Assembly: GCA_023055355.1 (NCBI GenBank)
Contig: JALJCS010000022.1
Span: forward strand, 6,619,001-6,683,000
Source: Agelaius tricolor
Lineage: Eukaryota; Chordata; Aves; Passeriformes; Icteridae
Direction of reading: 5' to 3'
Length of the DNA: 64,000 bases
The notes below the pieces were generated by a model. The model ran no database searches. It had not been told where the DNA came from and saw nothing but the letters and a program-made list of their open reading frames with translations. The position numbers and the translations under genes are program-made. Every line of letters starts with the position of its first letter. Position 1 is the stretch's first letter. Positions 62,962 through 64,000 of the stretch are shown here, in pieces.

Positions 62962-64000
62962 GTGACTGAAAAGGGCTAAAAAGGGGTAGCTCAGGTTAAA
63001 GTGGTATCAAAGGTAAAAGGATCTGTGTTATAACTCAGCTGAGCAGCACAATTAAGCATGAGTGTCCCATACAGGCTTCTTATCAAGCTGCCACATGACA
63101 TTTTTTTCCACTGCTTTTACGACTGACCTTTAAGTAATCATTAGCCAAACTCCATCAAACGCCCCTTTCTGCAGCACACACATGCAAATTCAACAACTGC
63201 TACAAAGTCTGTCCAGCCCATGAAGTCTGTCAATGTCTGTGTGAAAGGACAGTGTCAAGTTCAGGTCTGAATAGGGTGTAGTGAATAGTTTGTATCACTG
63301 TACAAACTTCTACTCTTTGAAAAAGCACCCGGGGATCTCCGCAGGTGGCACACTGAAAATCAGACCTGTTTTATACATCAACAGCAGGATCTGCATGCAC
63401 AAGCCATTCTGTTAAGCTAACTTGGAAATAAGAAAGCAAATGTTATTTTATGTGCTGGTTTCTTGGTATTCATTCCAAAACACACATGAAACATCACTTT
63501 GCCCTTTATTGTCCTGTTACAATTTGTAACCGAGAAAAAACGCAAGAGAAAACACAACTGCATTTCTATCTCAGACTTAACTAAGACCACACTGTGACAA
63601 TTTCCTTTCCCAACTGATGACATTTGCAAAATCTTTCAGCTGAATTAAAGCATTGTGCTCTGCTTCCTGTTATCAACTATGTATGATAACTTCCATGGCA
63701 CATGAGCCTTTGGTAACAAAAGCCCAGCTTTGCAGAGCATTGTAACGCTGGACAGGCAGCATAACAAGCTCTTGGGAATGCTTTTCCCTTTGCTCTGTGC
63801 TCAGAAACTGAATCTGACTCACTTCCCCAGTCCCCAACAGCCACCAAGTTTATCCTTCAGCAAAGCACTGAGCAGAAAGATTAAACAAACAAAAATTTCC
63901 AAACAATATGCTTGAGATTACATCTAATGATCTTTTTCTTGGACAAAGAAAAAGACACCAGACATCTACCTTCATGTGAAATTATTAGCTGGGCTGAAAT

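Larger units (their letters stand above)
61379..64000. other. Non-coding right end of the window
   Basis: Apart from the CR1 end at 61.8-62.0 kb and an A20 run at 62942, nothing was recognised. It may hold 5' UTR or promoter of the exon at 61288..61378, or be intron if ABLIM1 extends further right. Confidence 0.55.

Noticed and set aside
1..64000. tRNA, rRNA, snRNA, microRNA or CRISPR features
   Set aside because: No cloverleaf, conserved RNA text or spaced direct repeats were seen. The tandem arrays are contiguous minisatellites without spacers.

Overview
The window is vertebrate nuclear DNA, most likely from a bird and probably a passerine. It carries several CR1 LINE 3' ends in both orientations, a solo retroviral LTR of a kind I recall as common in passerine genomes, and a nuclear copy of mitochondrial DNA whose cytochrome b start reads like a neoavian protein. 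There is no bacterial-style gene density; almost everything is intron.

The only protein-coding gene I can support is ABLIM1 (actin-binding LIM protein 1, abLIM/limatin), on the minus strand. Its 5' end lies to the right and its 3' end beyond coordinate 1. Three internal exons with correct splice sites and matching phases encode LIM domain 1 and LIM domain 2: 26657..26791, 15464..15647 and 13907..14016. To the right are two well-formed 5' coding exons, 61288..61378 and 56934..57171, and a weaker 5-codon candidate at 42974..42989. All three end in phase 1 (G|GT), as the LIM1 exon requires, so they look like alternative N-termini. The exons for LIM3, LIM4, the linker and the villin headpiece were not found and should lie left of the window.

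Layout from left to right: a 29-bp GC-rich minisatellite with higher-order structure (1-893); a long intron with a CR1 fragment (5.3-5.7 kb) and a 404-bp solo LTR flanked by a 6-bp target duplication (9.6-10.0 kb); the two LIM exons at 13.9 and 15.5 kb; an 11-kb intron with a CR1 end; the LIM1 exon at 26.7 kb; and a 30-kb intron. That 30-kb intron holds CR1 pieces, a MIR/CORE-SINE-like relic (39.0 kb), a 40-bp minisatellite open in several frames (43.3-43.8 kb), a (GA)15 tract, the ND5/cytb NUMT (50.4-50.8 kb) and an internally deleted CR1 (53.4-53.9 kb). The alternative first exons follow at 57 and 61.3 kb, then a last CR1 end and further non-coding sequence.

I see no operon, CRISPR array, structural RNA gene or new biological system. 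The more interesting points are the alternative 5' exons (one could also act as a symmetric 240-nt cassette), the clean LTR insertion with a CpG-decayed target duplication, the intact-frame NUMT with overlapping ND5 stop and cytb start, and the two minisatellites.
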